DNA of 64,000 nucleotides from Alkalimonas collagenimarina (GCF_030717845.1 NZ_JAUZVZ010000007.1:120842-184841); one strand, 5' to 3'; shown: positions 52,419-61,949, counted from the stretch's first letter. Notes: a model not told the origin generated them from the letters alone. A program made the numbers and translations.

Positions 52419-53563
52419 GCCAGTGCCTTACTTAATGTGGCAACCACATGGTCCTGTTCGGATTCAGTCAGCTCAGGGAACATAGGCAAACTGATGATAC
52501 GCTCATAAAATAACTCGGCTTGTGGCAGATCGCCCCAGTCAAAACCCAGTTGCTGGTAGTAGGGTTGGGTATGGATAGGAATGTAATGCACATTGACGCC
52601 AATACCGGCTGCCCGCATTGCATCAAAAACCGACTTTCGACGCGCTTTGTCATGCAGTCGTATTATGTACAGATGATAACTGCTGACGCTGTCGGCTGGC
52701 ACTTCAGGCGTATCCAGAGGAAGCTGGGACAACAATTGATGATAACGAGCGGCGAGTTGTTGCCGTTTGGCAATAAAGTCTGCCAGCCGGTTACTTTGAC
52801 TTAAACCAAGTGCCGCCTGCAAGTCGGTCATGCGGTAATTAAAGCCAAGCTGCAATTGTTGATAATACCAGGCACCATGGCTGGGCTCAGTCATTTCTGT
52901 TTCATCACGCGTGATGCCATGGCTACGTAGTAATTGCATTTGTTCGGCCAGCTCAGGATTGTTGGTTAGTGCCATGCCGCCTTCACCGGTGGTGATGATT
53001 TTAACCGGATGAAAGCTAAAAATCGTGATATCGCTATACTGGCAGCTGCCAATCGGCCTTCCTTGATAACTGCCACCCACCGCATGCGAGGCATCTTCGA
53101 TGATGCGAAAACCGAACTCATGTGACAGATGATACAATTGTTGCATATCACAGCTTAAACCGGCCAGATGCACGGCAATGACCACATCAGGTAGGGTTTC
53201 AGTGGCTCTTGCCAGTTCAAGCTTTTGCCGTAAGGTACTGATGCATAGATTGCCCGAGTCTGGTTCAATGTCGACAAAGTCGACACTGGCACCACAATAG
53301 CGGGCGCAGTTGGCCGATGCAACGAAGCTAAGCGGCGATGTCCAGACTCTGCTTCCGATGCCGATACCAAGTGCAAGGCAAGCTACGTGTAGTGCGGAAG
53401 TCGCGCTATTGGTAGCAATGGCAAATTGAACTTGGCTGAGTTCTGCTAAACGCTGTTCAAAAGCAGGTACCACAGGGCCTTGTGTCAGAAAATCGCTTTG
53501 CAGCACCTGAACGACAGCAGCGATATCCTCTTCATCAATGTGTTGACGACCATACGGGATCAT
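52415..53563 (-). CDS. pseC: UDP-4-amino-4,6-dideoxy-N-acetyl-beta-L-altrosamine transaminase PseC
   Basis: 382 residues, a DegT/DnrJ/EryC1 PLP-dependent aminotransferase. It starts IPYGRQHIDEEDIAAVVQVL. The PLP region includes IEDASHAVGGSYQGRPIG and SFHPVKIITTGEGGMALTN, where the lysine in HPVK is the PLP-bound residue, and FNYRMTDLQAALGLSQ is family-typical. It transfers an amino group from glutamate to the 4-keto sugar made by PseB. It overlaps both neighbours by 4 bp. Confidence 0.93.
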   Translation of the reverse strand: MIPYGRQHIDEEDIAAVVQVLQSDFLTQGPVVPAFEQRLAELSQVQFAIATNSATSALHVACLALGIGIGSRVWTSPLSFVASANCARYCGASVDFVDIEPDSGNLCISTLRQKLELARATETLPDVVIAVHLAGLSCDMQQLYHLSHEFGFRIIEDASHAVGGSYQGRPIGSCQYSDITIFSFHPVKIITTGEGGMALTNNPELAEQMQLLRSHGITRDETEMTEPSHGAWYYQQLQLGFNYRMTDLQAALGLSQSNRLADFIAKRQQLAARYHQLLSQLPLDTPEVPADSVSSYHLYIIRLHDKARRKSVFDAMRAAGIGVNVHYIPIHTQPYYQQLGFDWGDLPQAELFYERIISLPMFPELTESEQDHVVATLSKALA

Positions 53564-54561
53564 TGCAGCGCTTCCTGGTTAAAACTCAGGATTTCCTCCT
53601 GCGACAGAAAATGCGGATTGGTGTTCGAAGCGTATTCAAAACCCGGTTCAACCAACTGGCCTTTCTCCTGTAACGCATTGACATCAAAGTTGTTGCTGCG
53701 ATTAAAAAACTTAATGGCTGGTGCAATCACAAAGTGATCATTAAACTGATACGTGTGGTAGGAATTCTCCCCGGGACACATTACTTCATGCAATTTTTCA
53801 CCCGCGCGAATGCCTACATGTTTGATGGGCAGCTCAGGTGCCATCGCTTTGGCTAAATCAACGATGCGAATGGATGGGATCTTAGGGACAAAAATTTCTC
53901 CACCAAGCATCCGCTCAAAATTCTTTAGAACGAAATCGACACCTTGCTGCAAATTGATCCAAAAACGGGTCATGTCAGGGTGCGTGACAGGTAAGTGATC
54001 GGCCCCTTTATCAATCATGCTTTGAAAGTAAGGCACCACTGAGCCACGTGAGCAGACCACATTGCCATAGCGCACCACAGAAAAACGTGTGCGGCTGCCG
54101 CCGGCAATATTATTACCCGCGACAAACAATTTGTCGGATGCCAGCTTGGTGGCGCCATACAAACTTACTGGGTTGGCTGCTTTGTCGGTGGATAACGCAA
54201 TGACTTTTTCTACATTGGCATCAATAGCAGCATTGATGACATTCTCAGCGCCATTGATATTGGTTTTAATGCACTCCATTGGGTTGTACTCAGCCGCGGG
54301 TACATGTTTCAGTGCTGCCGCATGAATGACATAATCGACTCCGCGCATGGCACGGACCAATCGATGTTCATCGCGGACATCGCCAATAAAGTAGCGCATG
54401 CAATCCTGATCAAAGCGTTGTTGCATTTCGTATTGCTTCAACTCATCACGAGAAAATATAATGATCTTTTTCGGTTGGTAGCGCGTCAGAAGAGTTTCGG
54501 TGTATTTGTGGCCAAAAGAGCCCGTACCGCCGGTAATAAGAATGGTTTTGCCATCAAACAT
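53560..54561 (-). CDS. pseB: UDP-N-acetylglucosamine 4,6-dehydratase (inverting) PseB
   Basis: 333 residues from the ATG at 54561 (MFDGKTILITGGTGSFGHKY), nine bases after GAGG; a longer in-frame reading to 54690 crosses the promoter. The NAD(P)-binding motif GGTGSFG (about 10-16) and LSTDKAANPVSLYGATKLAS identify an extended SDR with the catalytic lysine and tyrosine of FlaA1/PseB. It begins pseudaminic acid synthesis from UDP-GlcNAc. It is first in pseB-C-F-G and has a sigma-70-like promoter 70-98 bp upstream. Confidence 0.95.
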   Translation of the reverse strand: MFDGKTILITGGTGSFGHKYTETLLTRYQPKKIIIFSRDELKQYEMQQRFDQDCMRYFIGDVRDEHRLVRAMRGVDYVIHAAALKHVPAAEYNPMECIKTNINGAENVINAAIDANVEKVIALSTDKAANPVSLYGATKLASDKLFVAGNNIAGGSRTRFSVVRYGNVVCSRGSVVPYFQSMIDKGADHLPVTHPDMTRFWINLQQGVDFVLKNFERMLGGEIFVPKIPSIRIVDLAKAMAPELPIKHVGIRAGEKLHEVMCPGENSYHTYQFNDHFVIAPAIKFFNRSNNFDVNALQEKGQLVEPGFEYASNTNPHFLSQEEILSFNQEALQ

Positions 54562-54630
54562 AAGGTCGCACCTCTGTCGTGCATCGTGGTAACTGCTTGA
54601 ACATAGCATAATTTGTGCCGTCCACGAAAA

Positions 54631-54659
54631 ATTATTAGTTGCTGTGAGTGGATTGTCAA
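54631..54659 (-). promoter_or_regulatory. Sigma-70-like promoter of pseBCFG
   Basis: The minus strand has a perfect TTGACA (54659-54654), 17 bases, then AATAAT (54636-54631). Expression of the pse genes would therefore not need the flagellar sigma factors. Confidence 0.65.
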
Positions 54660-54699
54660 CGAAACCGTGCTTTTTGTATGACCTCATCATAGTTTAACC

Positions 54700-54728
54700 T
54701 CGAAATTTCATGATGGATCGGCTATAAT
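54700..54728 (+). promoter_or_regulatory. Sigma-70-like promoter of the atypical flagellin gene
   Basis: TCGAAA (54700-54705), 17 bases, perfect TATAAT (54723-54728), 32 bases before the ATG at 54761. No good sigma-28 or sigma-54 element is in the same gap. Confidence 0.5.
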
Positions 54729-54760
54729 TTGTGCAGGTCACAGCCACATGGTAGTACGTT

Positions 54761-55552
54761 ATGAAAATTAATAGCGGGAACAACATCTTAAATCAAACGC
54801 TTGGTCAGCAAGATAATTTGTTCAAAAAACTGGCGACAGCGAAGCGCATTAATAGCGCTGCCGATGATGCAGCTGGATTGCAAATTGCTACTCAGCTTTC
54901 TTCGCAAATTAATGCCCGTGAACAAGGCGCTCGTAATGTTTACGATGGTATCTCGTTGGCTCGGGTTTATGATCAAGGGCTGCAGGCTATTCAAGAAAAC
55001 TTACAAGAATTAAATGTGCTAACGATTCAGGCTGGAAATGGTATTTATAATGCTGGTGATCGACAAGCACTGCAGCAACAAGCCGATCAACTATTGGATA
55101 ATATACAGCAAACCATTGAAAGCACAGAATTTGCTGGTAAAGGGGTATTTACTCAAGGGGGCGAAATAACTTTTGGTACCGGAGATAGTAGCCTCAGTTT
55201 AAATACTGAAGATATTGCTACTGTGCTGAATGATAATAACCTTTTTGACTTCAACCTGACGGATTCATCGCAATTGACTGCAGCTCTTGAAAGTGTGCAG
55301 CAATCACTACAACAACTAGGTGGTTTACGAGCCGATGCCGGCGCGACCATCAATGCTTTTGAAGCTGCTATTAGTGTAATGGATCGTCAGCGGATCAGCG
55401 AGTCAGAAGCCAGAAGCAGAATTGAAGACTTGGACTTCGCTAAAGCAACCAGTCAACAGGTTGCCAATGATATTCTGACGCAATCGTCCATCAGTGTTGC
55501 TATTCAGGGCCGTGTTCAGCAACAGCAAGCTATCCGCATCCTTGGCGGTTAA
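54761..55552 (+). CDS. Atypical flagellin-like protein
   Basis: 263 residues. It has the flagellin D0/D1 signature (KRINSAADDAAGLQIATQL, IEDLDFAKATSQQVANDIL, then AIQGRVQQQQAIRIL) but lacks the usual start VNTN-x-SSLxAQ and instead begins MKINSGNNILNQTLGQQDN. The terminal QANQRPQ motif of the other three copies is replaced by QGRVQQQQ. It stands apart from the flagellin cluster, between pseB and flrA, has a housekeeping-type promoter, and is closed by a strong terminator. It could be a minor filament or hook-near subunit, or a regulatory paralogue; function unknown. Confidence 0.85.
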   Translation: MKINSGNNILNQTLGQQDNLFKKLATAKRINSAADDAAGLQIATQLSSQINAREQGARNVYDGISLARVYDQGLQAIQENLQELNVLTIQAGNGIYNAGDRQALQQQADQLLDNIQQTIESTEFAGKGVFTQGGEITFGTGDSSLSLNTEDIATVLNDNNLFDFNLTDSSQLTAALESVQQSLQQLGGLRADAGATINAFEAAISVMDRQRISESEARSRIEDLDFAKATSQQVANDILTQSSISVAIQGRVQQQQAIRILGG

Positions 55553-55580
55553 TGGCTGGTCCTCAAATTAACGCCTTTTC

Positions 55581-55625
55581 AAGCGCTGGAATATTGACAG
55601 AACGTCAAAATTCCAGCGCTTTTTG
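55581..55625 (+). terminator. Rho-independent terminator before flrA
   Basis: AAGCGCTGGAAT (55581-55592) pairs with ATTCCAGCGCTT (55610-55621), with TTGAC/GTCAA extending the stem past one A-A mismatch and a T-run after it. It separates the atypical flagellin gene from flrA. Confidence 0.9.
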
Positions 55626-55626
55626 C

Positions 55627-55654
55627 TTGCAACCTCGGATCCCTCCGTTACAAT
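55627..55654 (+). promoter_or_regulatory. Sigma-70-like promoter of flrA
   Basis: TTGCAA (55627-55632), 16 bases, TACAAT (55649-55654), directly behind the terminator and about 35 bp before flrA. flrA is the top flagellar regulator and is normally sigma-70 dependent. Confidence 0.5.
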
Positions 55655-55689
55655 ACAGTTATAACTTATAAAAACGATTTTGGGTGACC

Positions 55690-57135
55690 ATGCGCTCAAC
55701 CCCCCAGCTTTATATCGTCGATGAACATCAATCCAGGGCTCAGCGCCTGAGTACCATTCTTGACTTTGTTCAGGAAAGCCATCAACACTTTAGCTATGCC
55801 CAATTGCAGCAGCGCTTGTTGCAACCTGAGCCTGCTGTGGTGTTATTAGGGCAGATCACTGAGTCACAACAAGCACTCATTGAGCAATTTCCGGCGACCG
55901 CTTTTTTGCTACTCGATCCAAAGCAGGCTAATTTATTGCCTATTGGCAATGTGGTGGCATTGTTGGCAGAGCCATTTCAGTACGCCAGTTTGACCCAGTT
56001 ATTACGTGATTGTCAGGAATATCATCGATTACTGCCCGGCCAGCAGCGCAAAGATCAAGCCGCTCAGCTGGTCGATATGGTTGGCAATACGCCGCCGATG
56101 CAGCAGGTGCGTTTTTTAATTCAGCAAGTTGCCGCAACCGAAGCCAATGTGATGATTTTAGGGGATTCTGGTACCGGCAAAGAAGTCGTAGCCCGAAATA
56201 TTCATTTATTGTCTCATCGCGTCGATGGGCCCTTTGTGCCGATTAACTGTGGTGCTATTCCGGCAGATTTGTTGGAAAGTGAGTTGTTTGGTCACGAGAA
56301 AGGCGCTTTTACCGGAGCCATTTCAACCCGTAAAGGTCGCTTTGAGTTGGCGCAGGGTGGGACTCTGTTTCTGGATGAGATTGGTGATATGCCATTACCG
56401 ATGCAGGTTAAGTTGCTTAGAGTCCTACAGGAGCGTACCTATGAGCGGGTCGGTGGTAACCAAGCCATTAAGGCGGATGTACGTATTATCGCCGCAACGC
56501 ATCGTAACTTGGAACGTATGATTGAGGATGGTCGTTTTCGGGAAGATTTATTTTATCGCCTGAACGTTTTCCCAATTGATACGCCCGCCTTGCATGAGCG
56601 GGCAGATGATTTACCGCAGCTTTGTATGGAGTTGATTCGCCGACAGCATCTGGCAGGGCAGGCGAAAGTGAAGTTTACTGAACGTGCACTCGAAAGCCTT
56701 CAGTTGCATCCGTGGCCAGGTAATGTGAGGGAGTTGGCCAACCTGGTAGAGAGGATGGCAATCATGTATCCCAATCAGGTGGTGGATGTAGCTGATTTAC
56801 CAGCCAAGTATCAACATTTAGATGTTGAAAGTTACATACCGGATTATCCGGAATCCTTGCAAGAGCGCGATATGCTGAATGATCTCTTTCAAAGCGATGA
56901 TGAGGAGCTGGATGTAAGTGATGCTCAAGATGTTGAGGTTGATGCTGGGATGATGCAGCTTCCATACGATGGTATTGACCTGAAAGAGTATCTGGCGGAA
57001 CTAGAGATTGTATTTATTACTCAGGCACTCGAGCGTCATGATTACGTGGTAGCAAGGGCGGCAGAAGTACTTGGCTTACGCCGAACTACCTTGGTTGAAA
57101 AAATGCGTAAATACAATTTAGGTAAAGACGAATAA
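55690..57135 (+). CDS. flrA: Sigma-54-dependent flagellar master regulator FlrA (FleQ family)
   Basis: 481 residues from the ATG at 55690 (GTG two codons earlier is also possible). An N-terminal FleQ-type receiver-like domain without a clear phosphoacceptor (about 1-120) is followed by an AAA+ domain with Walker A GDSGTGKE near 158-165, the sigma-54 contact loop GAFTGA near 205-210 and Walker [12 protein letters not shown]-terminal Fis-type helix-turn-helix (about 455-480) has [18 protein letters not shown]. FlrA/FleQ starts the flagellar cascade and is inhibited by c-di-GMP and FlhG in relatives. It should activate the sigma-54 promoter of flrBC. Confidence 0.95.
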   Translation: MRSTPQLYIVDEHQSRAQRLSTILDFVQESHQHFSYAQLQQRLLQPEPAVVLLGQITESQQALIEQFPATAFLLLDPKQANLLPIGNVVALLAEPFQYASLTQLLRDCQEYHRLLPGQQRKDQAAQLVDMVGNTPPMQQVRFLIQQVAATEANVMILGDSGTGKEVVARNIHLLSHRVDGPFVPINCGAIPADLLESELFGHEKGAFTGAISTRKGRFELAQGGTLFLDEIGDMPLPMQVKLLRVLQERTYERVGGNQAIKADVRIIAATHRNLERMIEDGRFREDLFYRLNVFPIDTPALHERADDLPQLCMELIRRQHLAGQAKVKFTERALESLQLHPWPGNVRELANLVERMAIMYPNQVVDVADLPAKYQHLDVESYIPDYPESLQERDMLNDLFQSDDEELDVSDAQDVEVDAGMMQLPYDGIDLKEYLAELEIVFITQALERHDYVVARAAEVLGLRRTTLVEKMRKYNLGKDE

Positions 57136-57235
57136 TTCCCTTCTAATCAGTACCATCATGGAGCTAAATGTCAGAATATTGACAGCGAGAAGCCTACTGG
57201 ATATGTCTAAATCATTGATTTATAGTGGTTAATTG

Positions 57236-57253
57236 TTGGCACACTCCATGCAT
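57236..57253 (+). promoter_or_regulatory. Sigma-54 promoter of flrBC
   Basis: TTGGCAC-N5-CATGCAT has perfect TGGCAC and GG (57238-57239) to GC (57250-57251) exactly 10 bases apart, about 38 bp before the flrB ATG. Confidence 0.8.
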
Positions 57254-57290
57254 TTCAGTCTCAGATGCTATATTTGAGTTGAGGTGCACC

Positions 57291-58412
57291 ATGCATACCG
57301 CCCGAACCTTGTTTTCCATTCAGGATACCCCCTTGGCTGAATCGTCTCAGGTGACTGATTTTAGCCGGTACCTGAATATTCAAGCTGATCCTTCTGATCG
57401 CATGCAGCACCTTGTCAGTATGCTGCCAGTAGGTGTCGTGGTGCTTGATGGTCGCGGTTATGTGTCCGATGCCAATCCGGTGGCTTTAGAGATGTTAGGT
57501 GAGCCCCTTACTGGCCAGCGATGGTTGGATGTGATCACCCGATCATTTCGACCACGCAGTGATGATGGTATGGAAGTGTCTTTGCACAACGGTCGACGGG
57601 TTAAGCTTGCTATCAGCGCGATGAACCCAGAGCCAGGTCAATTAATAGTCCTCACCGATTTAACTGAAACTCGTCAATTGCAAAGCCGTTTGGCACACAT
57701 GCAACGCTTGTCGACACTCGGCAAGATGATGGCGACCTTGGCGCATCAAATTCGCACGCCACTTTCATCCGCTATGCTTTATGCTGAAAACCTCAACAAT
57801 CAACGCTTGAATGAGTCAGCGAAAGATTTGTTTCAACAAAAATTAGTCTCCCGATTGCAAGATTTAGAGCAGCAGGTGAATGATATGCTGTTATTTGCTC
57901 GCTCTGGCAGTGAAGCGAGTGTTGCTGAAGTATCCATATCAAGTTTGTTGCAAGAAGTTGAGTCTGGTATTGAAGCACAACTAGAGCCGCTTCAGGCCCG
58001 ATTGCACCTGCAAGTGACGGAGCCAGACTTGCGGCTGTGGGCCAATAAGAGCAGCTTAGCTGGAGCCATTCAAAACTTATTGCACAACAGCTTACAAATC
58101 ATTGGCACAGGGGCTGAGTTGATGATTTGTTGTCAGCGTCATCCTCAACACCCTGACTGTCTTGAAATCCAGGTTCGGGATAATGGGCCAGGGATCCCCG
58201 AGCATTTGCAGCATCAAGTATTTGAACCTTTTTTCACTACGCGAAGCCAGGGTACGGGTTTGGGGTTAGCGGTAGTGCAAGCGGTTGTTAATGCGCATAA
58301 AGGTGAAGTGCATTGTCAGAATCAAGAGGGGGGCGGTGCATGCTTTACCTTACAGCTCCCTATGCACACTGAGTCTCAGCCAAGACAGGAGAACGCAAAT
58401 GGCAGTCACTAA
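57291..58412 (+). CDS. flrB: Flagellar sensor histidine kinase FlrB (FleS)
   Basis: 373 residues from the ATG at 57291, six bases after GAGG; the longer reading from 57225 runs through the sigma-54 promoter. A PAS domain (about 40-130; LPVGVVVLDGRGYVSDANPV) is followed by HisKA with His near 152 in TLAHQIRTPLSSAML and a HATPase domain with N-box, DNGPGIPEHLQ and GTGLGLAVV. There is no membrane helix, so it is a cytosolic kinase. It phosphorylates FlrC. It overlaps flrC by 14 bp. Confidence 0.94.
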   Translation: MHTARTLFSIQDTPLAESSQVTDFSRYLNIQADPSDRMQHLVSMLPVGVVVLDGRGYVSDANPVALEMLGEPLTGQRWLDVITRSFRPRSDDGMEVSLHNGRRVKLAISAMNPEPGQLIVLTDLTETRQLQSRLAHMQRLSTLGKMMATLAHQIRTPLSSAMLYAENLNNQRLNESAKDLFQQKLVSRLQDLEQQVNDMLLFARSGSEASVAEVSISSLLQEVESGIEAQLEPLQARLHLQVTEPDLRLWANKSSLAGAIQNLLHNSLQIIGTGAELMICCQRHPQHPDCLEIQVRDNGPGIPEHLQHQVFEPFFTTRSQGTGLGLAVVQAVVNAHKGEVHCQNQEGGGACFTLQLPMHTESQPRQENANGSH

Positions 58413-59739
58413 AATCATGGTGGTCGAAGATGATGCTGGTCTACAAGAAGCCTTAGTGGATACACTGACGCTAGCCAATTATCAGGTGGTGGCCGCAGAT
58501 AGTGCAGAGCAAGCACTCGTGTTATTAAAGCAGCAAGCCATCAAGTTGATCATTAGCGATGTGCAAATGGCGGGTATCTCTGGTTTAGAGCTACTACAGA
58601 CTGTCAAACAGCAGTATCCGCAGATCCCAATGCTGATTATGACGGCTTATGCCAATGTGAATGATGCAGTACAAGCGATGCGTCAAGGTGCGGTTGATTA
58701 TTTATCCAAACCATTCTCACCTGAAGTATTGGTCAATATGGTCGGGCGCTACGTGCCTGCAGAGCAAATCGCCACAGTAGAGCCGATTGTCGCTTCAGAG
58801 CAAAGTAAAGAGTTGGTGAAACTTGCCGCTAAAGTAGCTCGTTCCGATGCCAGTGTGATGGTAAGTGGCCCCAGTGGTTCTGGTAAAGAAGTGCTGGCTC
58901 ATTACATTCATCAGCAATCCAGCCGGGCCAATGGGCCTTTTATTGCAATTAACTGTGCTGCCATTCCGGAAAACATGCTGGAGTCAACACTGTTTGGTTA
59001 TGAAAAAGGCGCTTTTACCGGAGCCGTGCAAGCCTGCCCGGGCAAGTTTGAACAAGCCCAGCAAGGCACGATTTTGTTGGATGAAATCACTGAAATGGAT
59101 TTAAACCTGCAAGCTAAACTGTTACGTGTGCTTCAAGAGCGTGAAGTTGAGCGCTTGGGCAGCCGTAAAACCATTAAGCTCGATGTTCGCGTATTGGCCA
59201 CCAGTAACCGTGATTTGAAAGAAGCAGTGCAGCAAGGTAAGTTTCGCGAAGATTTATTTTACCGCTTGAATGTGTTCCCACTGAGCTGGCCAGCTCTGGC
59301 GGAACGGCCTGAAGATATCCTGCCCTTGGCAGAGCACTTATTGCAGCGCCATTGTCAACGTGATGGGATTGCTGTACCTATTATTGATGGTTCTGCCATT
59401 CAGAAGTTATTGCAACACAGCTGGCCGGGCAATGTCCGGGAGCTAGATAATGTCATTCAGCGAGCTTTGATTATTCATAGTGAGCACGAAATTAAAGCCG
59501 GTGACATTTATATCGAAGACTTAACACCAGCCAGCCAGATGCCGATGGTTGATGAAGACGCAGATGTCAGCCAGTTTAAAATGGAAATTCATGAGCAGGA
59601 GCATCGTTTAATTTTAGCGACAATGAGAGCTTGTGATAATAAACGCAAAGATGTCGCCGACCGTTTGGGCATAAGTGACAGAACGCTACGCTATAAGTTA
59701 GCGCGAATGCGTGATGCAGGCATTCAGATCCCGGCTTAA
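58399..59739 (+). CDS. flrC: Sigma-54-dependent response regulator FlrC (FleR)
   Basis: 446 residues from the ATG at 58399, seven bases after AGGAG. The receiver domain has VVEDD and phosphoacceptor Asp near 54 in [13 protein letters not shown]. The AAA+ domain has Walker A GPSGSGKE near 157-164 and GAFTGA near 204-209. A Fis-type helix-turn-helix (about 415-440; [19 protein letters not shown]) ends the protein. Phosphorylated FlrC turns on the sigma-54 promoters of basal-body and hook genes such as flgB and flgF. In Vibrio fliE follows; here an unrelated transporter on the other strand follows. Confidence 0.95.
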   Translation: MAVTKIMVVEDDAGLQEALVDTLTLANYQVVAADSAEQALVLLKQQAIKLIISDVQMAGISGLELLQTVKQQYPQIPMLIMTAYANVNDAVQAMRQGAVDYLSKPFSPEVLVNMVGRYVPAEQIATVEPIVASEQSKELVKLAAKVARSDASVMVSGPSGSGKEVLAHYIHQQSSRANGPFIAINCAAIPENMLESTLFGYEKGAFTGAVQACPGKFEQAQQGTILLDEITEMDLNLQAKLLRVLQEREVERLGSRKTIKLDVRVLATSNRDLKEAVQQGKFREDLFYRLNVFPLSWPALAERPEDILPLAEHLLQRHCQRDGIAVPIIDGSAIQKLLQHSWPGNVRELDNVIQRALIIHSEHEIKAGDIYIEDLTPASQMPMVDEDADVSQFKMEIHEQEHRLILATMRACDNKRKDVADRLGISDRTLRYKLARMRDAGIQIPA

Positions 59740-59749
59740 CCGGGATCTG
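59725..59749. terminator. Hairpin over the flrC stop codon, between convergent genes
   Basis: CAGATCCCGG (59725-59734) pairs perfectly with CCGGGATCTG (59740-59749) around a 5-base loop. It contains the flrC stop codon. No clear T-run follows on either strand, so it is a likely but not textbook terminator. Confidence 0.5.
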
Positions 59750-59771
59750 ATCTTACAAGCGTAAAGGCGTA

Positions 59772-61010
59772 TTAACTGGCTGAAGGGACGGCTTCGGTAG
59801 CCGTGTCAGCTTCCAGCATTCCTTCTGAGCGAGCGACCACTAAAGCAACCATGGTATCACCGGTCACATTGGTCGCAGTTCGCATCATATCAATAATCCG
59901 ATCTACCGCTGCAATAAAGGCAATACCTTCCAGTGGCAAACCGACCACACTAAGCGTTACAGTAAGCATCACCATAGCACTGCCAGGGACACCAGCGGTG
60001 CCAAGTGAAGCCAAGGTTGCGGTACCGGCGATCAGCACATAACTGAGCCAATCGAGCGGAATACCGTATAAGTGAGCAATAAAAATGGCCGCTATCGCCG
60101 GGTAAATACCACCACACCCATCCATATTAATGGTGGCACCCAACGGCAAAACAAAGCTGGCGTAATTTTTAGATACTTTTAGATCCTCGGTCACCACTTT
60201 GTGCGTGACAGGTAAGGTGCCAAAGCTGCTGGCGCTGCTGTAAGCGACCAGCTGTGCTGGCAAAACGGCTCTGAAAAATGCCAGCGGTGACATGCCACCA
60301 AAAAAGTGCACCAAGCCGCCATAGGTAAAAACAATATGGATCAAGCAGGCGATATAAATCGCCAGAATAAACTTACCGAGCGGTAACAAGGTTTCCAGGC
60401 CAAAACTACCAACCACCCAAGCCATTAAACCGAGCACACCAAGCGGAGTTAACTGCAGTACCATCCGGGTGATTTGATACATGATCTCCGCACCAGCCCG
60501 CATCACTTTGCGCATCGGCTCGGCTTTTTCACCCACCACATTGATGGCAATCCCCACCAGTACGGCAAAGACAATGATTTGCAATACATTGCCATCGGCC
60601 AATGCTGCTACCGGATTGGTTGGGATCAAGTTGGTTAGCACGGTCGCTACCGGCGGAATATCCCGCTCACGCACCTCACTGGTGGTCAGTTCAGCAATGC
60701 TGCTGAAATCCATCAGGCTGCCAATAGTCAAGCCAATCAGGCTGGCAATCATCGCGGTAAATAAGAACAAACCAACGGTTTTAAACGCCAGCCGCTTCAT
60801 CTTTAGGGTATCGCCCAACGAAGTAATACTGGTGATCAGGGCAAAAAATACCAACGGCACGACCAACATGCGGATGGCATTAATAAACAGCGTACCCAGC
60901 GGCTGTAGCACTGTGGCTTTTTCACCAAATACCACGCCCAAACCGATACCGAGCAGCATGGCACCAAGCACACGTTGCCAGAAAGGAATTCGAAACCAGA
61001 ATGCGAACAT
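59772..61010 (-). CDS. Dicarboxylate/amino acid:cation symporter (DAACS family, GltP/GltT-like)
   Basis: 412 residues with the glutamate-transporter fold: about eight membrane helices and two re-entrant loops. The serine-rich motif SSASSFGTLPVT near 258-269 and NMDGCGGIYPAI near 294-305 (the NMDGT site that coordinates sodium) are visible, as is the C-terminal VDRIIDMMRTATNVTGD that binds the substrate carboxyl group. It takes up glutamate, aspartate or C4-dicarboxylates with Na+ or H+. It stands alone and converges on flrC. Exact substrate cannot be read. Confidence 0.93.
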   Translation of the reverse strand: MFAFWFRIPFWQRVLGAMLLGIGLGVVFGEKATVLQPLGTLFINAIRMLVVPLVFFALITSITSLGDTLKMKRLAFKTVGLFLFTAMIASLIGLTIGSLMDFSSIAELTTSEVRERDIPPVATVLTNLIPTNPVAALADGNVLQIIVFAVLVGIAINVVGEKAEPMRKVMRAGAEIMYQITRMVLQLTPLGVLGLMAWVVGSFGLETLLPLGKFILAIYIACLIHIVFTYGGLVHFFGGMSPLAFFRAVLPAQLVAYSSASSFGTLPVTHKVVTEDLKVSKNYASFVLPLGATINMDGCGGIYPAIAAIFIAHLYGIPLDWLSYVLIAGTATLASLGTAGVPGSAMVMLTVTLSVVGLPLEGIAFIAAVDRIIDMMRTATNVTGDTMVALVVARSEGMLEADTATEAVPSAS

Positions 61011-61205
61011 AATCGACCTGCTTTTGACAAAAGTGAGTTAGTGTAATAAGTATGATAAAACCTGTCCAGAATCACTGGTTCTATGGTATAGCAACAAATA
61101 ATACGGCACGTCTGCAAGGATAGTTTTGTTTGCACAACATTGTTTAGCAGCCTGTCAGTTTAAATGACAGTGGTGCTGGAAATGTGTGCTGCGAATATTC
61201 CTGTT

Positions 61206-61862
61206 TTATTCGTAAGGTAGTGGATCCTGTGCTTTATTCAACGTAAAGGCTTCCAGTCGTTCCTGACAAGCGCCGCATTTGCCGCAGGCTTGTTCGCGGC
61301 CGTTGTAGCAGGTCCAGGTTTTGCTGTAATCGAGCCCCATCGCCAGGCCATCGCGCAGGATTTCTATTTTTGACTCGTACAAATACGGGCTGATAATGTC
61401 GATGGGATCGTAATTGGCGATCTGACAAACCGCATTCATCTTCTCGACAAACTCTGGCCGGCAGTCCGGGTAAATGAAGTGATCACCGGAGTGGGCGCCA
61501 TAATAGACGGCGCGGGCTTTTATGGAGTCGGCGTAACCAACCGCTAATGAGATTAAAATCATATTGCGGTTAGGGACGATGGTCGATTTCATGCTTTCTG
61601 CTTCGTAGTGGCCTTCTGGCACATCAATGTTGTCAATGAGCGACGATCCCGCCAATAACTGATTGATGGCGGAAATATCCACCACTTTATGCGGTATTTT
61701 TAGCTCATTGCAAACGTTGGCTGCACACTCAAGCTCTTTCACATGGCGTTGGCCATAATTAAAAGATAGCGCATACACGTCATGCCCTTCAGCGATGGCT
61801 TTATGCAAGACGGTAAAGGAATCCATCCCACCTGAGTAAATCACAACAACTTTTTGCGGCAT
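61206..61862 (-). CDS. queC: 7-cyano-7-deazaguanine synthase QueC
   Basis: 218 residues from the ATG at 61862 ([17 protein letters not shown]). The PP-loop SGGMDS (about 10-15) binds ATP and the C-terminal zinc motif [19 protein letters not shown] gives four cysteines. It converts 7-carboxy-7-deazaguanine to preQ0, a step in queuosine synthesis. It is divergent from queE, so the two steps share one short regulatory gap (61863-61949). Confidence 0.94.
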   Translation of the reverse strand: MPQKVVVIYSGGMDSFTVLHKAIAEGHDVYALSFNYGQRHVKELECAANVCNELKIPHKVVDISAINQLLAGSSLIDNIDVPEGHYEAESMKSTIVPNRNMILISLAVGYADSIKARAVYYGAHSGDHFIYPDCRPEFVEKMNAVCQIANYDPIDIISPYLYESKIEILRDGLAMGLDYSKTWTCYNGREQACGKCGACQERLEAFTLNKAQDPLPYE

Positions 61863-61949
61863 GATGTCGGTGCTCCCGTTATAATGGGGTTTTGAAAAGC
61901 CGTGCATTGTACTGTATTTCTTGTGTAGGCTAAAGCGTAAGGCGTTTTT

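Noticed and set aside
54562..54690. Longer PseB N-terminus
   Set aside because: It would cover the sigma-70-like promoter and precede the standard dehydrogenase start MFDGKTILITGG.
54700..54728. Sigma-28 promoter before the atypical flagellin
   Set aside because: GGCTATAA is present but no TAAA-type -35 stands at the right distance, while TATAAT is perfect for sigma-70.
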